Program-made: the position numbers and the translations under genes
The notes under the pieces: generated by a model
Seen by the model: the letters and a program-made list of their open reading frames with translations, nothing else
What the model was told of the DNA's origin: nothing
The model's database searches: none
Origin: Algoriella xinjiangensis
GTDB taxonomy: Bacteria; Bacteroidota; Bacteroidia; Flavobacteriales; Weeksellaceae
Reading direction: 5' to 3'
NCBI RefSeq assembly: GCF_900115015.1
Contig: NZ_FOUZ01000003.1
Coordinates: forward strand, 124,001-188,000
DNA: 64,000 nucleotides
Shown here: positions 24,350 to 32,633 of the stretch, piece by piece
Position numbering within the stretch: position 1 is the first letter of the stretch
Layout of the letters: each line of letters starts with the position of its first letter

Positions 24350-25941
24350 TGCATGTAAAATCAATATTTTATTTTCTGTTTTTGGGATTGATTTGTAGTT
24401 GTACTTCTGTAAAAAGATACAATGCACATATCGAAGAAGAAATTCCTGCCTCAAAACTGAAGAAAGATGTTGATTTCGCTTATAAAAAACTAAAAAGATA
24501 TCATCCAAAATTAGATTTATATATTTCTGAAGATCAAATTGATTATAAGTTTGATAGTTTTAAAAAGACAATCAATTCTCCATTAAAAAGAAATGATTTT
24601 TTTATTAAATTTTTTCCGATTTTTGAAAGTTTAGGTCATGGTCATACAGATTTATATCCAGTTTTTAAACGATTAAATAAAAAAGAAAAAAAGAAATATA
24701 AAAATTCTAAATCTGCGTTCGAAAATTATTCATTTTTCTTGCAAAGCGATTCAATTTATTTAATTCAAGATTTTTCGAAAACAAATCCAATTAATTCTGG
24801 TTCGGCTTTACTTGCAATTGATGATATTTTGATTCAAGATTTAGTTAAAAAATACAAAACAAGCTTATATGGAGATGGTTATAACAAAACATTTTCAGAC
24901 AATTTGTTTAACCGTACATTTCTAAATTACATTACTTTAGAACAAGGAATTAAAGATTCTGTTGAACTAACTTTTTTGATGGGAAGCAATGTAATTAGTA
25001 AAAAAACATTCAGAAGTTTTCCTAAACCAAAAAAGGAAATTGCAAAAGCGGAAGTTGTTACAACAAAGGCAGCTAAAGATATTCAGCGTCAACTTAAAAT
25101 TAAACAAAAGCGCTACGGATACGATAAAACCTCAAAAACATATTCTAAAGATTTATCATTCCCGACAAATGATAGTACGATTGCGGTGCTAAAAATTACA
25201 AATTTTAGAAAAGGAAAGATAAAAGAGCTATATAAAGATGCGTTTACATATATTAAGAATCATAAAGTCAAAAATCTTATTTTAGATATCCGGAATAATG
25301 GTGGCGGATATATAAAAGATGCACATTATTTATACGCTTATTTGGTCGAAGATTCGGATAAATTCTTAGGAAAAAAGATTGTCAAATCTAAAACTTCTTT
25401 TGGAAAAACGTTGTACAATTTGTTTCCAATACCAAGTTATCCAATTTTGTGGTTAGGTTCTGGTTATACGTTTTTTTCGACGACAAAAAATACTGATAAT
25501 GAATATGAATTGCATATGCCATTTTCGTTTACAACTATTGATGAAGACTTGATTTACAAAGGAAACTTGTATGTTTTAATTAATGGTGGATCATATTCTG
25601 CTTCAAGTTTAATTGCTGCAAATCTTCAACTAAAAAATCGTGCTTTTTTTGTTGGAGAAGAAACGGGTGGAGATTTTAATGGAACGGTTGCAGGATTGAT
25701 GCCAGACTTTAAATTGCCAAATTCTAAACTTAAAATGACGGTTGGTACAGTTTATTTATCGCCGATTGAAAAGCGTGCCGAAATAGGGCATGGAATTTAT
25801 CCAAATCAAGAAATAAAACAAACCTTAAAATCTAAAATTAAAAGAGAAGATTCTGAATTGATTTGGGTTTTAAAAGATATTAAAAATGATAATTCTGCGT
25901 ATAAAAAAATAATTCCGAATGGAATTATTTATCAACATTAA
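24349..25941 (+). CDS. S41-family peptidase lipoprotein, copy B of a tandem pair
   Basis: A 530-residue paralogue of the preceding protein. The start is a GTG overlapping the upstream TAG by one base. It has a lipobox (LICSC) and the same KRYNAHIEE mature start. LILDIRNNGGGYIKDAHYLYA and INGGSYSASSLIAANL provide the S41 core, and VGEETGGDFNGTVAG follows. Its basic insert is shorter than in copy A. The nearly fixed N-termini and core with divergent middles point to an old tandem duplication. Its 3' end overlaps the convergent methyltransferase gene by 17 bases. Confidence 0.82.
   Translation: MHVKSIFYFLFLGLICSCTSVKRYNAHIEEEIPASKLKKDVDFAYKKLKRYHPKLDLYISEDQIDYKFDSFKKTINSPLKRNDFFIKFFPIFESLGHGHTDLYPVFKRLNKKEKKKYKNSKSAFENYSFFLQSDSIYLIQDFSKTNPINSGSALLAIDDILIQDLVKKYKTSLYGDGYNKTFSDNLFNRTFLNYITLEQGIKDSVELTFLMGSNVISKKTFRSFPKPKKEIAKAEVVTTKAAKDIQRQLKIKQKRYGYDKTSKTYSKDLSFPTNDSTIAVLKITNFRKGKIKELYKDAFTYIKNHKVKNLILDIRNNGGGYIKDAHYLYAYLVEDSDKFLGKKIVKSKTSFGKTLYNLFPIPSYPILWLGSGYTFFSTTKNTDNEYELHMPFSFTTIDEDLIYKGNLYVLINGGSYSASSLIAANLQLKNRAFFVGEETGGDFNGTVAGLMPDFKLPNSKLKMTVGTVYLSPIEKRAEIGHGIYPNQEIKQTLKSKIKREDSELIWVLKDIKNDNSAYKKIIPNGIIYQH
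25907..25930. terminator. Bidirectional terminator inside the overlapping 3' ends
   Basis: A 10-bp stem AAATAATTCC / GGAATTATTT with a 4-base loop GAAT, lying across the ends of the convergent S41 and methyltransferase genes. A- and T-rich tracts lie on both sides. Confidence 0.6.
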
Positions 25942-26551
25942 TATTTTTTTTGAAACTACAAAAGATGAAATTTTGAATCGTTTCAAACGGAGTTTTATGA
26001 TTTGTTGTTAAACAATTTATTTTCTCAAAGTTCTTTTCAAAAGTAGAAATTAAAGATGTTTCATCATTTTGTTTGATTTCTAAACCACTGCATTTTAAAG
26101 GTCCATTTGTAGAAAAAGTTCCAATAACCATAAAATTATTCACAGCTTTATCAACCAATTTCTGATAGATTTTGATGTCTTTTTCTTCAGTTAAAAAATG
26201 AAAAACAGCTCTATCATGCCAAACATCGTAACTTTCTTCAGGATTAAAATCGGTAATATCCGAAACAATCCAAGTTACTTTTTCTGCATTTTTTCCTAAT
26301 CTTTTCTTTGCTCGATTTAATGCATTTTGAGAAATATCCAAAACCGTTATATTTTCGTAACCTTCTTCCAAAAGAAAATCAACCAATTTGCTTTCACCAC
26401 CTCCAATATCAATAATTTTAGCGGTTTTGTCCATAGAAAAAGACTGAATAAAATCCAAAGATGTTTCTGGTTTTTCTTCCGTCCAACTTACTTCATTCGG
26501 CGTTTTTGTTTCGTATATATTTTCCCAATGACTTTTTTTTGCATCATTCAT
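25925..26551 (-). CDS. Class I SAM-dependent methyltransferase
   Basis: A 208-residue Rossmann-fold methyltransferase. HWENIYETKTPNEVSWTEEKP is the N-terminal substrate-side segment. Motif I is IIDIGGGESKLVDFLL, the post-I acid lies in ITVLDISQNALNRAKKR, and motif III lies around WIVSDITDF. YDVWHDRAVFHFLTEE is typical of thiopurine/tellurite-like small-molecule methyltransferases. Its substrate is not known. The gene stands alone and is convergent with the S41 pair, sharing a terminator hairpin. Confidence 0.88.
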   Translation of the reverse strand: MNDAKKSHWENIYETKTPNEVSWTEEKPETSLDFIQSFSMDKTAKIIDIGGGESKLVDFLLEEGYENITVLDISQNALNRAKKRLGKNAEKVTWIVSDITDFNPEESYDVWHDRAVFHFLTEEKDIKIYQKLVDKAVNNFMVIGTFSTNGPLKCSGLEIKQNDETSLISTFEKNFEKINCLTTNHKTPFETIQNFIFCSFKKNINVDK

Positions 26552-26645
26552 TTTAGTACAATTTTAATGCAATTTCAGCTTTTAGATTGAATTTTAAAGT
26601 AACTTAAGTTACAATTTAGGCAGTATTTTAAATTAAAAAATTATT

Positions 26646-26984
26646 TTAAAGTGCTAATAATTTTTCTGGTTTTTGACTTTCAACGACAAAATATTGATCA
26701 TTTCGTTTAATGATATGAAGCGTAAATGTGCCAAGACCTTTAAAAACTGGTCGATTTGTATTTTTCATAAATCGTTCAATTTTTTTTTGTAAATCTTTGG
26801 TTAACATTCTATTGTTCTGATTAAAAGTTAAACCATACATTGACTTTTTAAAGGTGATTGAAAAATCTTCTGTATCTAAATAACTTACTTTTTTATTTGC
26901 TCTCGGATTGTATAAACTTTGTGCATAAGTGATGTAAGAAAAATTTATAAAACTTAAAATCAACACTATTTTTAGATTTTTCAT
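26646..26984 (-). CDS. Small secreted protein, unknown function
   Basis: A 112-residue precursor with a signal peptide ending SYITYAQ, leaving about 91 basic residues (KKSMYGLTFNQNNRMLTKDLQKKIERFMKN). I do not recognise a family. It follows the ApbE gene by 65 bases on the same strand and may be the last gene of the flavinylation operon, though the spacing makes this uncertain. Confidence 0.55.
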   Translation of the reverse strand: MKNLKIVLILSFINFSYITYAQSLYNPRANKKVSYLDTEDFSITFKKSMYGLTFNQNNRMLTKDLQKKIERFMKNTNRPVFKGLGTFTLHIIKRNDQYFVVESQKPEKLLAL

Positions 26985-27049
26985 AAGATATGATTTAGCT
27001 TAAAAATAGCATTATTTTTGATAAATGCGAAATAAAAATTAAAGATGAT

Positions 27050-28057
27050 TTAGTTGAATTGAATGGTTTTACGCACTTTTTTATAATTCTTAGAACGAAT
27101 TATTTTACCAGAATCTGTAATTAATAAGCATGCATAATCAGGATATTTATTCATTATTTCAAGCCCTTTTTTCTGACCTAAAACCATTATAGAAGTACTA
27201 AAGCCATTTGCAGTTTCGGCGTTTGGGCCAATAACAGTAACACTTGTTAAACCTGTAGAAGGCATTCCTGTTTTGGGATTTATGATGTGCGAGTATCTTT
27301 TTCCATCAATCAAAATAAACTTTTCGTAATCGCCAGAAGTTGTCACGGCTCCATTTTTTATAGCTAAAATATCTGCAGTTTTATATCGTTTAAATGGATT
27401 AACTACACCAATTTTCCAAGGCGAATTATCGGGTTGATTTCCCCAAATTGTCATGTCGCCCGAAGCATCAATTATTCCTGCATTAATTCCTAAATCTTGA
27501 ATAAAATCTTTTGCTTTTTGCGCACCATAACCTTTTCCGATTGAACCAAAACCAATTTTCATTCCTGGAAGTTTTAAGAAGATAGTCGAATTTTCTTCGT
27601 CTATAAGAATATTCTGATAACCAATTTTAGCAATTGCTTTTTGAATTTCACTTTGTGAAGGAAGTTGTTCCATCGAGCCATCAAACTTCCAAATTTTGTA
27701 CATTGCAGCAAAACTAATGTCGAAAGCACCATCTGTTATTTCCGAAAACTGAATCGCTCTTTTGGTTAATTCAATAACTTCTCGGTCAACTTTTATAGGC
27801 TTTATTCCTGCATTTTGATTGATTTGAGAAACTTGTGAATCGGGTTTCCAATCAGAAATTAAATTTTCAATTCGTACAATTTCTCCAATCGTTTTATCAA
27901 TGTTTTTTTCAACTGAAATAGCATCTTTATCAACCAAAGTAATTTTAAATTTACTTCCCATCAAAATCGTATCTCTAATGCCTACAACTTGAGCATTAAT
28001 AGGGATTAGAAGGAAAATAACTAAAGTTGTAAAAATATATTTAGTGAATTTTTGCAT
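27050..28057 (-). CDS. apbE: FAD:protein FMN transferase (ApbE family)
   Basis: A 335-residue exported enzyme that attaches FMN from FAD to Ser/Thr of target proteins. The signal peptide ends at INAQ. Family blocks are MGSKFKI, IGKGYGAQKAKDFI, GIIDASGDMTIWG, WKIGVVNPF and SHIINPKTGMPS. The C-terminal metal-binding block usually written DALST reads TANGFST here, with Asn where Asp is expected. I chose the ATG at 28057 over a TTG at 28078 because it gives a clean signal peptide. The gene starts 11 bases after the reductase stop; the operon context strongly supports protein flavinylation. Confidence 0.92.
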   Translation of the reverse strand: MQKFTKYIFTTLVIFLLIPINAQVVGIRDTILMGSKFKITLVDKDAISVEKNIDKTIGEIVRIENLISDWKPDSQVSQINQNAGIKPIKVDREVIELTKRAIQFSEITDGAFDISFAAMYKIWKFDGSMEQLPSQSEIQKAIAKIGYQNILIDEENSTIFLKLPGMKIGFGSIGKGYGAQKAKDFIQDLGINAGIIDASGDMTIWGNQPDNSPWKIGVVNPFKRYKTADILAIKNGAVTTSGDYEKFILIDGKRYSHIINPKTGMPSTGLTSVTVIGPNAETANGFSTSIMVLGQKKGLEIMNKYPDYACLLITDSGKIIRSKNYKKVRKTIQFN

Positions 28058-28068
28058 TGATTTAAAAT

Positions 28069-30267
28069 TTAGTAACAATCGGTTAATAATTGTCCTTTCG
28101 TTTTAAAATAATCAAATGATTTTCCTAGTTTTTCTTGGCAAATAACTTCTAAAACTTGTTCTACATCTTTTTGCATAGCAAGTGCACCACAAATCATAAT
28201 TACGCCATTATCTTGAAGAAAATCTGTAATTAAATCTGCATCTTTTTTAACTAAATCCATCACATAATTTGAATTTTCTTCGCGAGAAAAAGCAAGTTGA
28301 AAATGTTTAAGATGTTGTTTTTCTATTTGTTGATTTGCAAATTCTTGGTATTTTTTTGTTGTTTCATTTTGATGACGAAAACCACAATATAAATGTGTTT
28401 CAATCAATTTAGAATTTTCATCAATCATTCCTAAAAATGGAGCAATTCCAGTTCCATTTGCAATCATAATTACTTTTTTTGCTTTTTTAGGAAAATGAAA
28501 AGAAGAATTTTTAATGATTCGAGCTTTTATAATTTCATCATTTTTTAATTGATGTAAATATTGTGAACCCAATCCAAACTCATGGAGTTTTACAACTAAT
28601 TGAAGTTTATTATTTATTTTTCCGATTGAATAAAATCTTTCTCGGTGATCATTTGCGGGATAAATAGCCAATAAATCGCCCGATTTAAACTTATCTTTTG
28701 TTTGAAAATGTAACGTAAATGTTTTATCATTTTCAGATATTGTATTTTTAGAAACGAGGTTTAATGCTTTTAATTTTGGTGTTTTTCCACTGTATAAAGC
28801 TGGAGCAGTTGACAAAGCAATTAAATTAATTTCACTCCATTCTTTTACCCAATTTGTAAATTCTTCTGGCGATCTATCGTTTACAGTTTTTAAATCTAAT
28901 AAACGCGTTGCCCATTTTTGAGCAGTTAATAATTCGTCGATTTTAACTGCATAACCACAAAAATCTTTGTAAGCTTTAGATCCAAATCCAACTACAGAAA
29001 ATTTTATATTTTGAGTTTGTGGATGTTTTATGACTAAATTTTCGAAGTTTTTAGCATTTGTAGGCGCTTCTCCAATTCCGTAAGTAGAGGTGAAGATAAT
29101 GATGTTTTTAGCATTTGGATAAACTTGATATTGGTTCATTTGAGCCATAAATGTTTTTTTACCATCAGCTAAAAATTGTGCTTGAATTTTGTTAGCGAAT
29201 CCTAAAGTTGAACCATTTTCTGAACCAACTAAAAGAATTATTTCAGCTTCATCAGCCGTAAATTTATTCTTTCCGATTTTAGTTCTAGTTCGTTTAAACG
29301 TAATTACAAAACCAGAATAAATAAAGAATAAAATATTAAGCGAAGCAATTCCTAAAATAATTGCCCAAACAGCATTTGTACGACCTGTGTGAAGATTTAA
29401 ACTTAATGTTTCGAGTACTTTTGCTTTCGGATAAAGCGTTTCATTTTCTACTTTTCCCGTAATTTGATTAACCGTTAATTCGCGATCAGTTAATTTTATT
29501 TTATAAAATTCTTCGGGATCATCAGCAAAAGGAAATTCTATTTTTTCGACATCAGCTAGATGCGTTTGTTTAAAAATTGGAAAATCTTTTAGATCAATTT
29601 GTTTTGCGTTTTCGTCAACTTTTGGTGTTATTTCTACAGTTTTTATTTCGGGATTTGGAATTACATTAAATCGTAAAAGAAATAAATATGTTCCTGTTAA
29701 AGAAATAATCAAAATAGGAATTAACAAAATACGTCCGGCAACAACATGAAAATATTGTGCGAAAAAATCTTTGTTAATCTTGGCAAAGAAATGTCGAATA
29801 CCTTGCTGACGTTTGATGATAAGAATGGTTCCTGAAACCGAAATCAACAATAATAAAAATGAAACTATACCAACTATAAAACGACCTGTTTCGTGTAAAA
29901 ATAACGACCTATGAAGCGAGGTAATCCACTGAATAAATTCACTTTTTTCTTTTGGGGTTCCTATTGCTTTTCCAGTTGTTGGATTTACAAATTGTTTAAA
30001 ATCATTTCCATCTGCATCAAATCCTTCTAAGGTTACAAATTGATTGTGATCTACACTTAATTCAATTAATTCTGGATAAACTTTTTTTAGTTCGGGCAGA
30101 GATTGAGCAAGTGTTATCGCATCAAAATTATCAACTTTATAGGGTTGAGTTTTTTCTGTAACAGGATCAATAGCCAAAATGACTCCTGTAATAGAAGCCA
30201 TTGTAAGGAAAAGAAATGAAATTATTGCTAATGCTAAATGCGCATAGCGCCAAACCGATAAGGTCAT
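28069..30267 (-). CDS. PepSY membrane domain fused to flavodoxin and NAD(P)H reductase
   Basis: A 732-residue inner-membrane electron-transfer protein. An N-terminal PepSY-TM region (about 1-340, helices near 9-32, 135-150, 178-200 and 300-325, with conserved HRSLF and LNLHTGR His motifs) is followed by a flavodoxin-like domain. That domain has EIILLVGSENGSTLGFA and IIIFTSTYGIGEAP. A ferredoxin-reductase-type FAD/NAD(P) module follows (RFYSIGK, ANGTGIAPFLGMI, YCGFR). It should carry electrons from cytosolic NAD(P)H across the membrane. The flanking DUF2271 and ApbE genes make a flavinylated periplasmic acceptor likely. Confidence 0.85.
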   Translation of the reverse strand: MTLSVWRYAHLALAIISFLFLTMASITGVILAIDPVTEKTQPYKVDNFDAITLAQSLPELKKVYPELIELSVDHNQFVTLEGFDADGNDFKQFVNPTTGKAIGTPKEKSEFIQWITSLHRSLFLHETGRFIVGIVSFLLLLISVSGTILIIKRQQGIRHFFAKINKDFFAQYFHVVAGRILLIPILIISLTGTYLFLLRFNVIPNPEIKTVEITPKVDENAKQIDLKDFPIFKQTHLADVEKIEFPFADDPEEFYKIKLTDRELTVNQITGKVENETLYPKAKVLETLSLNLHTGRTNAVWAIILGIASLNILFFIYSGFVITFKRTRTKIGKNKFTADEAEIILLVGSENGSTLGFANKIQAQFLADGKKTFMAQMNQYQVYPNAKNIIIFTSTYGIGEAPTNAKNFENLVIKHPQTQNIKFSVVGFGSKAYKDFCGYAVKIDELLTAQKWATRLLDLKTVNDRSPEEFTNWVKEWSEINLIALSTAPALYSGKTPKLKALNLVSKNTISENDKTFTLHFQTKDKFKSGDLLAIYPANDHRERFYSIGKINNKLQLVVKLHEFGLGSQYLHQLKNDEIIKARIIKNSSFHFPKKAKKVIMIANGTGIAPFLGMIDENSKLIETHLYCGFRHQNETTKKYQEFANQQIEKQHLKHFQLAFSREENSNYVMDLVKKDADLITDFLQDNGVIMICGALAMQKDVEQVLEVICQEKLGKSFDYFKTKGQLLTDCY

Positions 30268-30283
30268 GATTATAATTTAGTTC

Positions 30284-30769
30284 TTATTGTGCTTTATTTA
30301 ATTTTACGTAACGGATATAACCAGTACCTTCAACTTTTTGAGTAATACCCGCAGTTGTTAAAGGAATTTCGATATCGTTTACATGATATTTTCCATCTTC
30401 TACAGCAGATTCGAAACGTAATTTGTAGCCTTTGTTCATTTTAGTTGCATCAATAGCAAAAGTTGTGATGCTACGGTCACCAGCAGCCACAGAAGCGCCC
30501 GTAATTCCGTTCAATTTTTCTTTCTTCTTTTTATTGAATTTGTCCCATTGTTTAAAACCGTTGTACCACTGTTTATCTGGTCCCATCATGTACAATGTTT
30601 TTTCGTAATTACCTTTTGGATCGATTAACGAAACCACTACATAAGCTTCTAAACCTTTGTAGTTTGTCATTTGTAACATGCATTTGTATTTTACACTTTG
30701 TGCAGATGCAGTAAGCGCTAAACCGAACATAAAAAGTGCGGTAAATGTTATTTTTAAAAAAGATTTCAT
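30284..30769 (-). CDS. DUF2271 periplasmic protein, candidate flavinylation target
   Basis: A 161-residue precursor with signal peptide LTASAQ and a compact beta-rich mature domain (VVVSLIDPKGNYEKTLYMMGPDKQWYNGFKQWDKF). The stretch NGITGASVAAGDRS contains TGAS at residues 90-93, which resembles the ApbE acceptor motif [ST]GA[ST]. DUF2271 genes commonly accompany PepSY reductases and ApbE. It lies 16 bases before the PepSY reductase gene. Covalent FMN on S93 is an inference, not a known modification of this protein. Confidence 0.78.
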   Translation of the reverse strand: MKSFLKITFTALFMFGLALTASAQSVKYKCMLQMTNYKGLEAYVVVSLIDPKGNYEKTLYMMGPDKQWYNGFKQWDKFNKKKKEKLNGITGASVAAGDRSITTFAIDATKMNKGYKLRFESAVEDGKYHVNDIEIPLTTAGITQKVEGTGYIRYVKLNKAQ

Positions 30770-30805
30770 TGTATTATTTTCTTGTATGATAACAATTTTA
30801 ATTGA

Positions 30806-32281
30806 TTATTTTAAAAAGTCGATTGAGACATTATTTTCTTTCAACGATTCATTTTCCGAAGCTAAATCATAAGCCGTTTCATCAAACTCAGTTTTGATGT
30901 CTTTCTTAACACCTTTAGAAACTAAATGTTTTAGAATTACATCATCTTTCGCCATTAAAGCCGCTTTGTGTAAAGCCGTCATTCCTTCTTTGTTTGTTGC
31001 ATTAACATCAATTTTTAAGCCATCTAAAACATTAAAAAGATTGATGTCATTTTTAGCAACTGCCAAATGATATAATGTACTTCCGTCTGGTTGCGGTGTT
31101 GCAAAATTGAATCCACTTTTTGTTAGAATGTCTAACTTTTGTTTAAATTCTTCATTTTTTTCACCTGGTCTTGGCGCTTTGTAAGATTGCACCAAGTAAT
31201 AACCTAAATTTCCGTCTTTCGATTTTAAATCAGTTTTTGCTCCTTTTTCTATTAAATAAGAAACAATTTCTGGCGAACCGTTGTGTACAGCCATCATCAA
31301 AGCAGTTTCACCTTTGGCGTTTGCTGCATTTATATTTTTAGCTTTTGGAAGAAGTAATTGTACAACATCTAAATTTTTAGAACCAGCAGCATTCATAAAT
31401 GCATTGTTTCCATCTTTATCAGTTGCATTTACATCAACTCCTTTTGCAATAAAATAGTTGATATTTTCTGCTTGATCTTTTTTCTTAACAAGATTATGCA
31501 AAACATTTTCGCCGTTTTCACCAACCGAATTTGCTTTTAATTTTACATCTTCAACCAAATATTTATACGTTGCCAAACCATTTGCAGTAGAACGTGTACC
31601 CTGAGAAGCAAAGATTAATGCGCTGCCAGTTGGTTTAACACCTTTCTCTATTATTTTTTTCAAGAATTCTACATTTCCATTACGCGCAGCATAATCAAAA
31701 GCGGTTCTTCCTAATTCGTCTGTATCTTTTATTGATAAACCTTTTGTTGTTAAATAATCGGTTAATTTAAAATCTACATCATTCGGAATTGCTAAAAGTA
31801 AAATGTTAGCACCGTTTGTATATTTTTGTTTTGGATTGATTCCAGCCTTAAAAAAAGCTTCATAAATCGCAGGATTTGCTTGTCCATTACTTGCAGCAAA
31901 AGCTAAAGGAGTTGCACCTTTATCATCTGTACGATTAATGTCAGAACCTTTTTCTATCAAATAATTAACCAATTCTACATTCCCTTTATTCGCCGCCCAA
32001 TGAATGTATAAACGTCCATCATGCGTATTTTTATCGATATTATTTCCAGGTTGTTCAATCAAAAACTTAATCGTTTCTAACGGCGCACCATTGTTAATCG
32101 CCATACTCACAACATCGTGGTTTCCGCCATTTGCTTGAGAAGGATTATTTCCTTTTGCAATTTCAGCTTTTACTGTAACTACATCTGGATTATTTTTCCA
32201 AAAATTTCCGTTTAGCATCGAATTATCTTGCGCTTTTAAGAAAGAAGATAACAACAACATTGTAAAGAATATTCTTTTCAT
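30806..32281 (-). CDS. Secreted ankyrin-repeat protein
   Basis: A 491-residue precursor with signal peptide LSSFLKAQ and about a dozen ankyrin repeats covering nearly the whole mature protein. Clear units are DGRLYIHWAANKGNVELVNYLIEKG, DDKGATPLAFAASNGQ and KGETALMMAVHNGSPEIVSYLIEKG. It has no enzymatic domain and should act as a periplasmic protein-binding scaffold. It is the first gene of the DUF2271-PepSY reductase-ApbE operon, 36 bases before DUF2271. A -7 box lies at 32332-32339. Confidence 0.88.
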   Translation of the reverse strand: MKRIFFTMLLLSSFLKAQDNSMLNGNFWKNNPDVVTVKAEIAKGNNPSQANGGNHDVVSMAINNGAPLETIKFLIEQPGNNIDKNTHDGRLYIHWAANKGNVELVNYLIEKGSDINRTDDKGATPLAFAASNGQANPAIYEAFFKAGINPKQKYTNGANILLLAIPNDVDFKLTDYLTTKGLSIKDTDELGRTAFDYAARNGNVEFLKKIIEKGVKPTGSALIFASQGTRSTANGLATYKYLVEDVKLKANSVGENGENVLHNLVKKKDQAENINYFIAKGVDVNATDKDGNNAFMNAAGSKNLDVVQLLLPKAKNINAANAKGETALMMAVHNGSPEIVSYLIEKGAKTDLKSKDGNLGYYLVQSYKAPRPGEKNEEFKQKLDILTKSGFNFATPQPDGSTLYHLAVAKNDINLFNVLDGLKIDVNATNKEGMTALHKAALMAKDDVILKHLVSKGVKKDIKTEFDETAYDLASENESLKENNVSIDFLK

Positions 32282-32331
32282 ATCGAATTGAGTATATAGA
32301 ATTATTATTTAGACTAAATTTAATTAGTGTT

Positions 32332-32339
32332 CAAAAGTA
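32332..32339 (-). promoter_or_regulatory. -7 element of the ankyrin/DUF2271/PepSY/ApbE operon
   Basis: CAAAAGTA on the plus strand (TACTTTTG on the coding strand) fits TAnnTTTG and leaves a leader of about 45 bases. Confidence 0.5.
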
Positions 32340-32470
32340 GAATTTTTTTATCAAAAAAATCACTTTCTACAGACTTTTTAACTAAAACTGAGAAATTTCA
32401 TCTTAAAACTGAATAATGAAGTAGTTATTAGTCTGTTGACGCATCGTTTTAGATTTTAGTTTTTTTATTT
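32340..32470. other. Intergenic region upstream of the ankyrin operon
   Basis: AT-rich sequence between the divergent ankyrin operon promoter and the GC-rich structured element. I see no open frame and no strong hairpin here. Confidence 0.4.
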
Positions 32471-32570
32471 TGGGCGTTCCCTTCGGGCGGGCTTTTCATT
32501 GCAATCTTTTGCTTCCACTTCGTTTCAGCAAAAGGATTTCCACTTCAATCCCTAACGCAAATCTTCAAGT
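32471..32570 (+). ncRNA. GC-rich structured intergenic element, candidate RNA or REP element
   Basis: About 100 bases are much more GC-rich than their surroundings. They contain GGGCGTTCCCTTCGGGCGGGC, able to fold as CCC-TTC-GGG, then a strong hairpin with arms TTTTGCT / AGCAAAA (about 32507-32553 region, loop TCCACTTCGTTTC), then TTTCCACTTCAATCCCTAACGC. It has no ORF. From memory, very similar strings recur between genes in many Flavobacteriia. Whether it is transcribed, and its strand, are inferences. Confidence 0.5.
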
Positions 32571-32633
32571 TTATAATTCAATCCAAATCAAGCATTTTTC
32601 TTATTTTAGCAAAACAACAAAATAATAAATCCA

